DNA of 64,000 bases from the NCBI GenBank assembly GCA_963711595.1, contig CAVQER010000010.1:248001-312000 (forward strand). Reading direction: 5' to 3'. This stretch comes from JAUSIF01 sp963711595. GTDB taxonomy: Bacteria > Pseudomonadota > Alphaproteobacteria > Rhizobiales > Xanthobacteraceae. Positions 16,393 through 24,168 of the stretch are shown here, piece after piece. How positions within the stretch are numbered: the first letter of the stretch is position 1; each line of letters opens with the position of its first letter. Below the pieces are notes generated by a model that made no database searches, had not been told where the DNA came from, and saw nothing but the letters and a program-made list of their open reading frames with translations. The translations under genes were made by a program, and so were the position numbers.

Positions 16393-16587
16393 TTGATCAC
16401 GGTTGTCTTCGAGAACACGTTGCGCCTGTAAGAGCCTGGTCAGGATTGCTACGGTTTCGTACTGATGATCCAGACCGGACGCGACCTGGTTCTTGATAAG
16501 CAAGCGTTGCTCTTCGATGGCGCGCTTGCCGTTTTCAATCTCACGCTCGATCAGCACGAGATACTGCTTGAGGTCGTCGCGATTCAC
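16369..16587 (-). CDS. Small coiled-coil orphan protein (family 1 copy)
   Basis: A 72-residue protein from a GTG at 16587, with GGGCGG seven bases before it. The sequence opens MNRDDLKQYLVLIEREIE and closes LEDNRDQLAKSINS. It aligns end to end with the protein at 54105 (MEREDLKQYLTLIEIEIE ... ETNRDELLKSINS), at about 55% identity by eye. The heptad pattern of Leu, Ile and Val suggests a helical hairpin or coiled coil. A GC-rich hairpin (GCCCAG/CTGGGC) lies just before the start codon. Function unknown. Confidence 0.75.
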   Translation of the reverse strand: MNRDDLKQYLVLIEREIENGKRAIEEQRLLIKNQVASGLDHQYETVAILTRLLQAQRVLEDNRDQLAKSINS

Positions 16588-16756
16588 AGCGCACCCGCCC
16601 AGCCAGACCTGGGCAGAATAGCAAGAACCCGGCGGCCGCAAGCGCCCCCAGCCGACAAAACACATAATCCCCGCCCGTACGATTTCGTACCAACTTTGTT
16701 GCTGAGAGCGGTTTGCGTTGAGAATAAAATCGCCAGGGCGGGTGTGAGGCTAAGTC

Positions 16757-16990
16757 ATGCCGGCCGAGAAACGCGGACCGAGAAGTGCAGCGAATGCCTG
16801 GGCGCAAGCAGCAGCCTGCGCCGAACTGGCAGCGAGCGCTTCAGGCCCAGAGCGGCGCGAGTTGTTTCTCCGCCTCCGCGACTCCTGGATCGTGATCGCG
16901 AACGACCTTCAGTGCTTCCAAGCAACGAGGGACGACAAGCGCATCCGCATGAAGAGGCTTCGCGCCTACCTCGGCTCGAACACCCACTGA
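16757..16990 (+). CDS. Small helical orphan protein (family 2 copy)
   Basis: A 77-residue protein with GAGG eight bases before the ATG. The central part, AWAQAAACAELAASASG followed by PERRELFLRLRDSW, resembles the C-terminal half of the protein at 15085 and the broader family 2 pattern of two short amphipathic helices. The C-terminus RMKRLRAYLGSNTH is basic. It is soluble with no known motif. It sits about 95 bases before the structured RNA at 17086, on the same strand. Confidence 0.65.
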   Translation: MPAEKRGPRSAANAWAQAAACAELAASASGPERRELFLRLRDSWIVIANDLQCFQATRDDKRIRMKRLRAYLGSNTH

Positions 16991-17085
16991 CGTCGTGGCG
17001 GCGCTCGTTGCGGCCCTAGCGCAACCTGAGTGCCAGCCGCAATAGTCGGCTGAACCTCTGCCGAGGGTGCCGTGGATGGTGAATG

Positions 17086-17305
17086 TGTCAGGCCGCCAAT
17101 TGGCGAAGCGGGTAACCCGGCCCGACACCATTAGAAGTCCTACGCGCGCCGGTCCGTTCCGAAGCAGCACGATCGTTGGAACCAACAAGCCATTCACGGA
17201 ATTTCATTGGCCACTGGGCAGCTGTCACCCCCAGCCCCCGCTGTCAGCTGCCTGGTCTTAGTAAGACCCCGCCTCGCGACCCCATCCGAGGCGGGGTTCT
17301 ATTTT
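17086..17305 (+). ncRNA. Structured RNA candidate, copy A (C-loop hairpin plus intrinsic terminator)
   Basis: Four elements recur in order in copy B at 58291. (1) A 43-nt 5' box differing at one position, closed by TGTC/GACA and GGCC/GGCC. (2) A hairpin GTTCC (17156)/GGAAC (17178). (3) A 12-bp stem ACTGGGCAGCTG/CAGCTGCCTGGT (17213-17256) with a 20-nt C-rich loop containing CCCCCAGCCCCCGCTG. (4) A terminator ACCCCGCCTCG/CGAGGCGGGGT (17266-17297) followed by TCTATTTTG. Stem bases differ between copies while pairing is kept and the loop is nearly constant, which is the signature of a functional RNA. It may match a known alphaproteobacterial sRNA; I cannot search. Confidence 0.7.
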
Positions 17306-17351
17306 GCCGCAACATGTCAGGCACGGCGTCAAGTGACCTTAAGCGAACATA

Positions 17352-17390
17352 ACTTCGAATCTGAGGGTTAGGGGTTCAAATCCTCTCCGG
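17352..17390 (+). repeat. Duplicated 3' part of tRNA-Arg(TCG): putative attachment site
   Basis: These 39 bases match 13332-13370 of tRNA-Arg(TCG) with one mismatch (T for C at 17369), from the anticodon loop to the acceptor stem. After that a 2-base deletion separates the copies (GGCACCAC against GGCGCACCAC). A partial tRNA copy downstream of an intact gene in the same orientation is the usual trace of an integrated element. No integrase is left in the 4-kb interval. Confidence 0.8.
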
Positions 17391-17447
17391 CACCACCGCT
17401 CCCGGCAAGGCCGGCGAACGGACCGACAATCGCGATGACGCCGCGGC

Positions 17448-17678
17448 TTAGTTCGAAGGCGGCACAGGTTGCGTATCTGCGGCCTCGGCGTTCGAATCTT
17501 CCTTCGCTCGCCATTCAGGCGCACGGTCCGCGTCAAGCCACGCCACGTCCTTCGTCAGTGACTCCAGCAGCCTCGCGCGCTTGACGAAGAATTCGCGGGT
17601 TGCTTCGGATTTGGCTGAGCCAGCGGCACGCAACAGGCTTTCGCCGGTCGCGCGCAGTTCGTGCATCCTGATTCGCAT
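17448..17678 (-). CDS. Small helical orphan protein
   Basis: From the ATG at 17678 the protein is 76 aa: a helical first half (MHELRATGESLLRAAGSA, then FFVKRARLLESLTKDVAWL) and an acidic, Pro/Ala-rich tail. The helix spacing recalls family 2 but the HAxEC motif is absent. Upstream ATG options (17726) are less good. It sits between the tRNA-Arg attachment copy and folE. Function unknown. Confidence 0.5.
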   Translation of the reverse strand: MRIRMHELRATGESLLRAAGSAKSEATREFFVKRARLLESLTKDVAWLDADRAPEWRAKEDSNAEAADTQPVPPSN

Positions 17679-17815
17679 TGTTGGCCTCACGAGTCGTGAG
17701 GCTAAGGCGCGATTGTCCGGAAACAAGAAGCATCGCGTCGCCGCGGGGTCTTTTCCCCAGTTCCCACAGGCCAGTCAGTTGCAGTCGCGAAGCCAGGCCC
17801 GCGATTGAAACCCGA

Positions 17816-18487
17816 TCAGTCGGGCACGCCGCGTTCCAGCGAAATGCACTCCTGCAGGAATTCGGCCTTCAGTTCTGCGTTCGTCAGGAACTCGCCGTAG
17901 AAGGCATTGTTCACGAGCCGGCTGTTCATGCGTGCGCGCACACCGCGGTGCGTCCTGCACATATGCACTGCGTTGATTCGCACGGCGATACCGCGCGGCT
18001 TCGTCGTGTCGACGATGTATCTGCCGATCTGGCCGACCAGTTCTTCCTGAATCTGCGGCCGCGCTGAAAAATACTGAACGATACGATCGTACTTCGACAG
18101 GCCAATGATCTTGCCGTCGGCAAAAGGAAGAATACCAACGAAGGCGTGGCCATAGATCGGCATCAAGTGATGCGCGCAAATCGAGCGCACCTCGATCGGT
18201 CCGCTGACGATCAACTGGTCGTAGCGTTCGACGTTCTCGAATTCCGTGATCTCTGGCGGCGCGTTGTAGCAACCGTGCAGCAGCTCCTGCACGAGCATTC
18301 GTGCAACGCGCTGCGGAGTCTCCTGCATGTTGTGATCGTTCTTGTAGTCGAGACGAAGGACGTCGAACAATTCCGCGATCTTCTTCGCGGCGTCGTCCGT
18401 CATCTGCGCGCGGGTGGCAGGATCGAAGCCTTTCGCGGCATCGTTGCATAGACGCGCGGTCGGTAGCCGGTGGACGTTGTCGCTCAT
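17816..18487 (-). CDS. folE: GTP cyclohydrolase I
   Basis: FolE converts GTP to 7,8-dihydroneopterin triphosphate, the first step of tetrahydrofolate synthesis. The 223-residue protein has the zinc and catalytic segment RSICAHHLMPIYGHAFVGIL (about residues 103-122), then IIGLSKYDRIVQYFSARPQI and the second zinc Cys in NAVHMCRTHRGVRA. The usual CEHH is CAHH and the usual MCMTMRG is MCRTHRG, both mild variants. Length and order agree with bacterial FolE-1. No riboswitch or Zur box was recognised in the 235 bases upstream. Confidence 0.95.
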   Translation of the reverse strand: MSDNVHRLPTARLCNDAAKGFDPATRAQMTDDAAKKIAELFDVLRLDYKNDHNMQETPQRVARMLVQELLHGCYNAPPEITEFENVERYDQLIVSGPIEVRSICAHHLMPIYGHAFVGILPFADGKIIGLSKYDRIVQYFSARPQIQEELVGQIGRYIVDTTKPRGIAVRINAVHMCRTHRGVRARMNSRLVNNAFYGEFLTNAELKAEFLQECISLERGVPD

Positions 18488-18678
18488 GGATCCTCGCTGG
18501 CGCAGGCTTATAGCAGTGGGGACCGACCGCGGGAACGGCGCACCCCCTTGGTTGGAAGACCCTTAACCGAGCGGAAATCCGCGGCGAATCGTCAACCTTC
18601 CGTCAGCGCCGGTGTGCCACAATATGGATAGGTAGCCAGGGAGTCGCGCCCAATCGGGCCCTCTGCTACGCCTGAATT

Positions 18679-18703
18679 GCCCGGAACGTCTGCCGTTCCG
18701 GGC
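18679..18703 (+). promoter_or_regulatory. Perfect 10-bp hairpin in the leader of the membrane protein gene
   Basis: GCCCGGAACG-TCTGC-CGTTCCGGGC is a perfect stem-loop. It ends 7 bases before the GGAAGG ribosome site at 18711 of the gene at 18723. It has no T-run, so it may act on translation or message stability, or terminate minus-strand transcription. Confidence 0.45.
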
Positions 18704-18722
18704 GATTGTCGGAAGGATGGTT

Positions 18723-19826
18723 ATGCTGAACGTGGTGCGCAGTTTTGCCAACTTCTTGCGCGGAAAGCTGGCGTGGCATCACGTGGGCATGGCGGTCGGC
18801 ATCGCGATCACTCTGATCGCGCTGTTTGTGCTTTATCGGATGTTGCGCGGCATTGATCCCGCCGAAGTTTTGGCGGCGATCCGAGCCACCGATCCGGTCA
18901 ACATCCTGCTCGCCGCACTCTTCGTCGCGGCCGGTTATCTCACGCTCACCGTCTATGATTACTTCGCTTTGCGCACGATTGGTCGCAATGAGGTTCCGTA
19001 TCGCGTCGCAGCGATCGCCGGCTTCACGAGCTACTCCATTGGTCACAATGTCGGCTTCACCGCATTCAGCGGCGGAACGGTTCGCTATCGAATTTATTCC
19101 ACGACGAGTGGACTAAGCGCGATCGAAGTCGCCAAGATCTGCTTCATCGCGGGTCTGACGTTCTGGCTCGGCAATATTGCGGTACTGGGGCTCGGATTCA
19201 TCATTCATCCGGAAGCGGCGTCTGCCGTTGACCTGCTGGCGCCACAGGTGAATCGCTTCCTGGGATTTGCGTTGCTCGCGGCGCTCGTCGCCTACACGAT
19301 TTGGGTCAGTGTCGCGTCGCGAACCTTCGGCCGCGGCACATGGTCGGTAACGTTGCCGTCCGGCAACCTGACGCTCCTCCAAATCTTGATCGGCGTTATT
19401 GATCTGACGTGCTGCGCTGCTGCGATGTACATGCTCATGCCGGCCACTCCGGAGATCGACTTCATCTCCGTGATGGTCATCTTCATCACCGCGACACTGC
19501 TCGGATTTGCCGCGCATACGCCGGGTGGCATTGGTGTGTTCGACGCGACCATGCTGTTTGCGTTGAGTCAATTCGATCGCGAGGACCTGGTCGGCTCGCT
19601 GCTCCTGATCCGGTTGCTCTACTACATCATTCCGTTCGCCATCGCGCTCAGCATCGTGGCGTTCCGCGAACTTGTGCTCGACATCAAGCCGTTGGTTGCG
19701 GGCGAAGCAAAAGCGCCGCCGGACGAAGCACCAAGCTCTGAACCGGCGACGAAGGAAGCTGCCGCGTCGCCCCGCACGCCGAGCCGCCGCCGTGCGCGCC
19801 GCCGCGCGTCTTCCACGGCAGCCTGA
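18723..19826 (+). CDS. Lysylphosphatidylglycerol synthase-TM/UPF0104 (YbhN-like) membrane protein
   Basis: An integral membrane protein of 367 residues with about eight helices and a basic Ala/Arg tail (SRRRARRRASS). Family landmarks are FTSYSIGHNVGFTAFSGGTVRYRIY (quoted in part: SIGHNVGF, SGGTVRYR) and GFAAHTPGGIGVFDATMLF near residue 270. It corresponds to the membrane half of MprF-type enzymes without the aminoacyl-transfer domain; stand-alone versions are thought to move lipids. The ATG at 18723 has GGAAGG at ideal distance, whereas the ATG at 18717 would abut that site. No operon partner is evident; the next gene is convergent. Confidence 0.88.
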   Translation: MLNVVRSFANFLRGKLAWHHVGMAVGIAITLIALFVLYRMLRGIDPAEVLAAIRATDPVNILLAALFVAAGYLTLTVYDYFALRTIGRNEVPYRVAAIAGFTSYSIGHNVGFTAFSGGTVRYRIYSTTSGLSAIEVAKICFIAGLTFWLGNIAVLGLGFIIHPEAASAVDLLAPQVNRFLGFALLAALVAYTIWVSVASRTFGRGTWSVTLPSGNLTLLQILIGVIDLTCCAAAMYMLMPATPEIDFISVMVIFITATLLGFAAHTPGGIGVFDATMLFALSQFDREDLVGSLLLIRLLYYIIPFAIALSIVAFRELVLDIKPLVAGEAKAPPDEAPSSEPATKEAAASPRTPSRRRARRRASSTAA

Positions 19827-19837
19827 GCTGGATCGTT

Positions 19838-20437
19838 CTACTTGTTGAACTGAGGCAGCATGCCCTTTGGCACGCGCATCGGCTTCAGGTTGGCCGGTGG
19901 CGTGAGCAGCTTCGGATCCTGCGGGCCGCGGCTGAACTCGACGACCTCGAATACGACTTCACGCTTCCCGCTGACGTTCGCTTCCATGCGCAACGGAATA
20001 GAATCCGAAGTGATGCAGACGACCGCTTCGGCTTTCTTGATGTCTCTGCGGTCGCCCTCGACTTCCCACAGTTCGCACGACTCGCCGGCGACGGTCGCGC
20101 TGCCGACCCGGTTTCCGCGACCGACCGCGACGCCGTATTCCTCGCCGTCGCCAACGTCGATTTCCATCGCCATGTTCCCCATGCCGGGTACGGACATGAC
20201 GGTAACGCCCTTCTTCGCGTGAAGATCAATGTAGGCGACCATGCCCTGCGGCATGCCCGGGACCTGCATTTCCACCCGTAGTTTCCCGTTTGAATGGCGG
20301 CTCGACATCGTGATGCCGCCGGTCATTTTCGCCTTGCTGGCATAGTCGACTTTCGGGATTGGCAGCGGGTCGGCAACGGCGCCGCTGGCACAAGATATCG
20401 AGATCAACGCCACAACGAGGTGCCGCAGCAAATGCAT
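19838..20437 (-). CDS. Exported DUF4412-like protein
   Basis: A 199-residue protein from the ATG at 20437 with a signal peptide ending CASGAVADP (about residue 22). The rest is beta-rich: ASKAKMTGGITMSSRHSNGK, MAYIDLHAKKGVTVM-like strands, VGDGEEYGVAV, two cysteines in GESCELWEV and AVVCITSD, and a C-terminal LKPMRVPKGMLPQF. The alternation resembles LolA/DUF4412 periplasmic proteins, which often bind lipid or ligand in a half-barrel. An open frame runs much further upstream on this strand, but that part is antisense to phoR. It is divergent from phoR, 157 bases away. Confidence 0.75.
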   Translation of the reverse strand: MHLLRHLVVALISISCASGAVADPLPIPKVDYASKAKMTGGITMSSRHSNGKLRVEMQVPGMPQGMVAYIDLHAKKGVTVMSVPGMGNMAMEIDVGDGEEYGVAVGRGNRVGSATVAGESCELWEVEGDRRDIKKAEAVVCITSDSIPLRMEANVSGKREVVFEVVEFSRGPQDPKLLTPPANLKPMRVPKGMLPQFNK

Positions 20438-20594
20438 GGCCAGCTCCGAATCGCACGGCAATCGATGGGTGCTCAATGTCACCCGCGTGTGGCGCACGCA
20501 AGGCGAGGGGCCATTAAGGATCAAACGGCTCGACGGTGAACTTGCATGGCGCCGATTGGCGCGCGGCGTTAAATTGCTGCGAGGATGGCAATTA

Positions 20595-21935
20595 ATGAGT
20601 GAAACAGCAGAAACGGCGAACGCCGCCCGGGTCAGGAGGCCGAGTCTGGTCGCGCGCCTAGCGGAAGCACGTTGGGTCTTGGGCGTGGCAGCGGCCGTAC
20701 TCTTCGTGCTGACGCTTCTCGACCGACTGTCTCCACTCGACGCGTTCATCGCGATGGCCGCGCTCCTCGCAACGGCCGCGATACGCCTTCCGCCGATTCC
20801 GGCACCTGCCGACACTCGTCCCGCGCCGCCGCCGCCGCCCGTCTCGTCACGCATACCCTTTGTGGTCGACCCGCAGCTGGGGGCGGTGATCGGCGCTTTG
20901 CCGGCGCCGACGCTCCTTGTCGATCGCCGCGGGACAATCCTCGTCGGCAATGACGCGGTGGTTGCGACGCTGGGTCCGGTCCGGCGCGGCGAACCGATTT
21001 CCTTCACCGTCCGCGCTCCCGAGGTCATCGAAGCGCTCCGATCGTCTTCGAACGACGGTGCGACACGGCGGGTCGAGTTCACCGAGCGTGTCCCGCTCGA
21101 GCGTACGTTCGAAGCGCATGTGGTGCCGGTTTCCTTCAGTCGCGGGAGCGACGACATTGCATTGCCGGATGCCTTCCTGCTCACCTTCCAGGAGCTGACG
21201 CAGCAGCGGCGTATCGAACAGATGCGTGCCGACTTCGTCGCCCACGCGAGCCATGAGCTGCGCACGCCGCTTGCTTCGTTGTCCGGCTTCGTCGAAACGC
21301 TGCAGGGATCGGCGCGCAACGACCCGGTGGCACGCGATCGCTTCCTGGGCATCATGGCCGATCAGGCGCGGCGCATGTCGCGATTGATCGACGATCTTCT
21401 TTCGTTATCGCGCATCGAAATCAGCGAGCACCTGCATCCGCAGCACATCGTCGACCTTGTTCCGATCGTCGGTCACGTGTGCGATACGCTTTCCCCGCTC
21501 GCACGCGAACGCGGCGTCGAGCTTGCCGTCTTGCGCAACGCCGATCAGTTGTGGGTGCTCGGTGAACGGGACGATCTCATTCGGCTGTTCGAAAATTTGG
21601 TCGAGAACGGGCTGAAATATGGTGCGTCAGGCAAGCGCGTGGAAGTAACGATCGGCAAGGCGCCGTCCGCCGAAACCGGTGAGGCGGTGATCACCGTCCG
21701 GGATTTCGGACCTGGGATCGCGCCGGAACACCTTCCTCGTCTTACCGAGCGTTTCTATCGGGTAGATGTTGAGACCAGCCGGGCAGAGGGCGGAACCGGT
21801 CTCGGCCTTGCAATCGTGAAGCACATCGTGGCGCGGCATCGCGGGCGGCTCGCAATCACGAGCGAAATTGGCAATGGAGCCACCTTCACCGTCGCCATCC
21901 CGCTCTCCACAGCCATCGTCGAATTAAATCAATAA
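20595..21935 (+). CDS. phoR: Phosphate regulon sensor histidine kinase
   Basis: I use the ATG at 20595 with GAGG ten bases before it, giving 446 aa. Two short membrane helices lie at about residues 24-40 and 47-62 with almost no periplasmic loop, as in PhoR. A PAS-like region (about 95-195) is followed by the HisKA box HASHELRTPLASLSGF (His about 218) and ATPase boxes NLVENGLKYG, DFGPGIAPEHL and GGTGLGLAIVKHI. Its place just upstream of a Pho box and pstSCAB-phoU-phoB identifies it. It phosphorylates PhoB when phosphate is scarce; PstSCAB and PhoU transmit the signal. Confidence 0.93.
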   Translation: MSETAETANAARVRRPSLVARLAEARWVLGVAAAVLFVLTLLDRLSPLDAFIAMAALLATAAIRLPPIPAPADTRPAPPPPPVSSRIPFVVDPQLGAVIGALPAPTLLVDRRGTILVGNDAVVATLGPVRRGEPISFTVRAPEVIEALRSSSNDGATRRVEFTERVPLERTFEAHVVPVSFSRGSDDIALPDAFLLTFQELTQQRRIEQMRADFVAHASHELRTPLASLSGFVETLQGSARNDPVARDRFLGIMADQARRMSRLIDDLLSLSRIEISEHLHPQHIVDLVPIVGHVCDTLSPLARERGVELAVLRNADQLWVLGERDDLIRLFENLVENGLKYGASGKRVEVTIGKAPSAETGEAVITVRDFGPGIAPEHLPRLTERFYRVDVETSRAEGGTGLGLAIVKHIVARHRGRLAITSEIGNGATFTVAIPLSTAIVELNQ

Positions 21936-21951
21936 AAATCAGGCGCTTAGT

Positions 21952-21980
21952 CTGTCATCGGGCTGTCGTCGATCGGTCAT
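21952..21980 (+). promoter_or_regulatory. Pho box (three 11-bp-spaced repeats) upstream of pstS
   Basis: CTGTCAT (21952), CTGTCGT (21963) and CGGTCAT (21974) repeat at exact 11-base spacing, the helical phase of tandem PhoB dimer sites. The consensus half-site is CTGTCAT. They lie about 100 bases before pstS, between phoR and the transporter genes. Confidence 0.85.
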
Positions 21981-22080
21981 AGAAGTTTGTTCGAGCACTC
22001 TTAGGACTCGCGAAGTTCCGGCTTATCTCATTGGCCGCAGGCCGAATGTCCGGACGCTCCGTCACACGAAGGAGAATCCC

Positions 22081-23085
22081 GTGAAACTCGCGACTGCCCT
22101 TTTCTCGGCGGCGTCGATTGCCGTTTCGGCATCGTACGTATCGCCTTCACACGCCCAAAGCATCGTGCAAATCGATGGCTCGTCCACCGTATTCCCGATC
22201 ACCGAGGCGATGGCCGAGGAATTTCAGAAAGCCAACTCCAAGATCAAGGTTACAGTCGGGCTTTCCGGCACAGGCGGCGGCTTCAAGAAGTTCTGCCGCG
22301 GCGAGACGGATGCCTCCGGCGCTTCCCGCCCAATTCGCAAGTCGGAAGCTGACGACTGCAAGAAGAACGGCATCGAGTACATCGAACTGCCGGTCGCGCT
22401 CGACGCGCTCGCTGTCATCGTCAATCCGAAGAACACCTGGGCAACCGAATTGACGGTCGCCGAACTGAAGAAGATGTGGGAGCCCGACGCGCAGGGCAAG
22501 ATCACCAGCTGGAAGCAAATCCGAGCGGACTTCCCGGATGCGCCGCTCAAGCTGTTTGGCGCGGGCACGGACTCCGGAACTTACGACTATTTCACCGCCG
22601 CGATCGTTGGGAAGGAGCACTCCAGCCGTGGCGACTTCACGGCATCCGAGGACGACAACGTACTTGTCCAAGGCGTCGCCGGCGACGTGAATGCGGTCGG
22701 CTTCTTCGGCCTCGCCTACTATCTCGAGAACAAGGGCAAGCTGAAGGCGGTAGCAATCAAGTTGAATGAGGAATCGAAGGGGGTCCTACCATCCGTCGAG
22801 AGCGCCAAGTCCGGCGCGTATCAGCCGCTCTCGCGTCCGATCTTCATGTATTTTGCCAAAAAGTCTCTCGACACCAAGCCGGACGTCCTCAAGTTCGCCG
22901 AGTTCTACATGGACCCGAAGCACTCGAGCAAGCTGGTCGCAGAAGTTGGCTATGTGCCGCTGCCAGAAGAGGCGCTCAAGGCTTTCGCGCAGCGCGTCAC
23001 AAAACGTGAGATCGGCACCGGCTTTACTGGATCAAAGATCGGCGTCTCTGTCGAAGATCTGATCAAGGAAAAGTTAGTGTACTGA
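22081..23085 (+). CDS. pstS: Phosphate ABC transporter substrate-binding protein
   Basis: PstS binds phosphate in the periplasm and delivers it to PstCA. The GTG start has GAAGGAG close upstream. The 334-residue precursor has a signal peptide ending SPSHAQ (about residue 25). Phosphate-binding loops are seen in IDGSSTVFPITEAMAEEF and GLSGTGGGFKKFCRGETDAS (given here in pieces: GSSTVFPI and SGTGGGF), and later in GAGTDSGTYDYF. Length and motifs match the long PstS form common in alphaproteobacteria. It is first in the operon controlled by the Pho box. Confidence 0.96.
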   Translation: MKLATALFSAASIAVSASYVSPSHAQSIVQIDGSSTVFPITEAMAEEFQKANSKIKVTVGLSGTGGGFKKFCRGETDASGASRPIRKSEADDCKKNGIEYIELPVALDALAVIVNPKNTWATELTVAELKKMWEPDAQGKITSWKQIRADFPDAPLKLFGAGTDSGTYDYFTAAIVGKEHSSRGDFTASEDDNVLVQGVAGDVNAVGFFGLAYYLENKGKLKAVAIKLNEESKGVLPSVESAKSGAYQPLSRPIFMYFAKKSLDTKPDVLKFAEFYMDPKHSSKLVAEVGYVPLPEEALKAFAQRVTKREIGTGFTGSKIGVSVEDLIKEKLVY

Positions 23086-23101
23086 GCTGAGTCCGCGCGT
23101 G

Positions 23102-23129
23102 CGGAGGGCGGCAACAGCGTCGCCCTCCG
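23102..23129 (+). terminator. Intercistronic hairpin after pstS
   Basis: CGGAGGGCG (23102) pairs with CGCCCTCCG (23121) around a 10-base loop, 16 bases after the pstS stop. There is no T-run, so it may stabilise a short pstS message or thin out downstream transcription rather than end it. Confidence 0.5.
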
Positions 23130-23211
23130 ATGTTCCCAAAGACGGCGGGTCAGGTTGGGGCGAAGAAACTCGACGGCAGCCGTTTGGTCGGCGCACTTTC
23201 CGGGGAATCGT

Positions 23212-24168
23212 ATGGTGACTGCAGGGGACTTGGCTGATCGGTCCGGACCTCGTGACCGGTTGCGGCTCGATGCAAGCGACGCCTTCCTTCAGCGCCGCCG
23301 CATCGTCGCTCTCGTAATGCAAGCCATCCTGTTCTCGGCGGCCGCACTTTCGGTGCTGGTAACCGTCGGAATCGTCTACGTGCTCGTGAGCGAAAGCGCG
23401 AAATTCTTTGCGCATATCTCGATCTTTGACTTTCTGTTCGACACGCAATGGACGCCGGTGTTCGAGAATCCGCGCTTCGGGATCATCACCCTAGTGTCCG
23501 GCACAGTCGTGAGCTCGCTGATCGCACTGCTTGTCGCCGTTCCGCTCGGAACGATTCTCGCGATTTATCTGTCCGAATATTCGAGTTCGCGCGTGCGCGA
23601 GATCGTCAAACCGATACTGGAATTGCTAGCGGGCATTCCCACGGTCGCTTTTGGATATTTTGCGCTCCTCTTTCTCACGCCGATCTTCCAGGTCTTCATC
23701 CCCGGGCTTTCCGGTTTCAATCTGCTCGTGCCCGGCATCGTTATGGGCGTGATGATCCTTCCGTACATCGTGTCCGTGAGCGAGGACGCGATGCGAGCGG
23801 TGCCTGCCAGCCTCCGCGAAGGCGCCTATGCGCTCGGGTTCACCAAGCTGCAAACCGCGCTGCGCGTGATCATCCCCGGAGCATTTTCCGGAGTCACCGC
23901 GGCCTATATCCTTGGCATGTCGCGCGCAGTCGGAGAGACGATGGTGGTCGCGATTGCGGCTGGCCAGCAGGCGAAGCTTGCCTACAACCCGCTCGAAGGC
24001 GCAGCGACGATCACCGCCTACATCGTGCAAATGAGTCTCGGCGACCTCCCACACGGCTCGCTCGCCTATCTCACGATCTTCGCGGCCGGCCTGACGCTCT
24101 TTCTGATGACGTTCGTCTTCAACATCGTCGCCTTCTGGCTGCGTCGCAAGTACCGGGAGGTCTACTGA
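23212..24168 (+). CDS. pstC: Phosphate ABC transporter permease PstC
   Basis: PstC and PstA form the membrane channel of the high-affinity phosphate transporter. From the ATG at 23212 (GGGGAA just before) the protein is 318 aa with six membrane helices. The conserved BPD-transporter loop is EGAYALGFTKLQTALRVIIP, followed by GMSRAVGETM and the acidic residue of that motif. A start at 23155 is in frame but extends only non-conserved residues. The stop overlaps the pstA start (TGATG), implying coupled translation. Confidence 0.95.
   Translation: MVTAGDLADRSGPRDRLRLDASDAFLQRRRIVALVMQAILFSAAALSVLVTVGIVYVLVSESAKFFAHISIFDFLFDTQWTPVFENPRFGIITLVSGTVVSSLIALLVAVPLGTILAIYLSEYSSSRVREIVKPILELLAGIPTVAFGYFALLFLTPIFQVFIPGLSGFNLLVPGIVMGVMILPYIVSVSEDAMRAVPASLREGAYALGFTKLQTALRVIIPGAFSGVTAAYILGMSRAVGETMVVAIAAGQQAKLAYNPLEGAATITAYIVQMSLGDLPHGSLAYLTIFAAGLTLFLMTFVFNIVAFWLRRKYREVY

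Noticed and set aside
20438..21355. Upstream extension of the minus-strand DUF4412-like frame to 505 codons
   Set aside because: The extension is antisense to phoR and Ser/Arg-rich; the signal peptide starts at the ATG at 20437.
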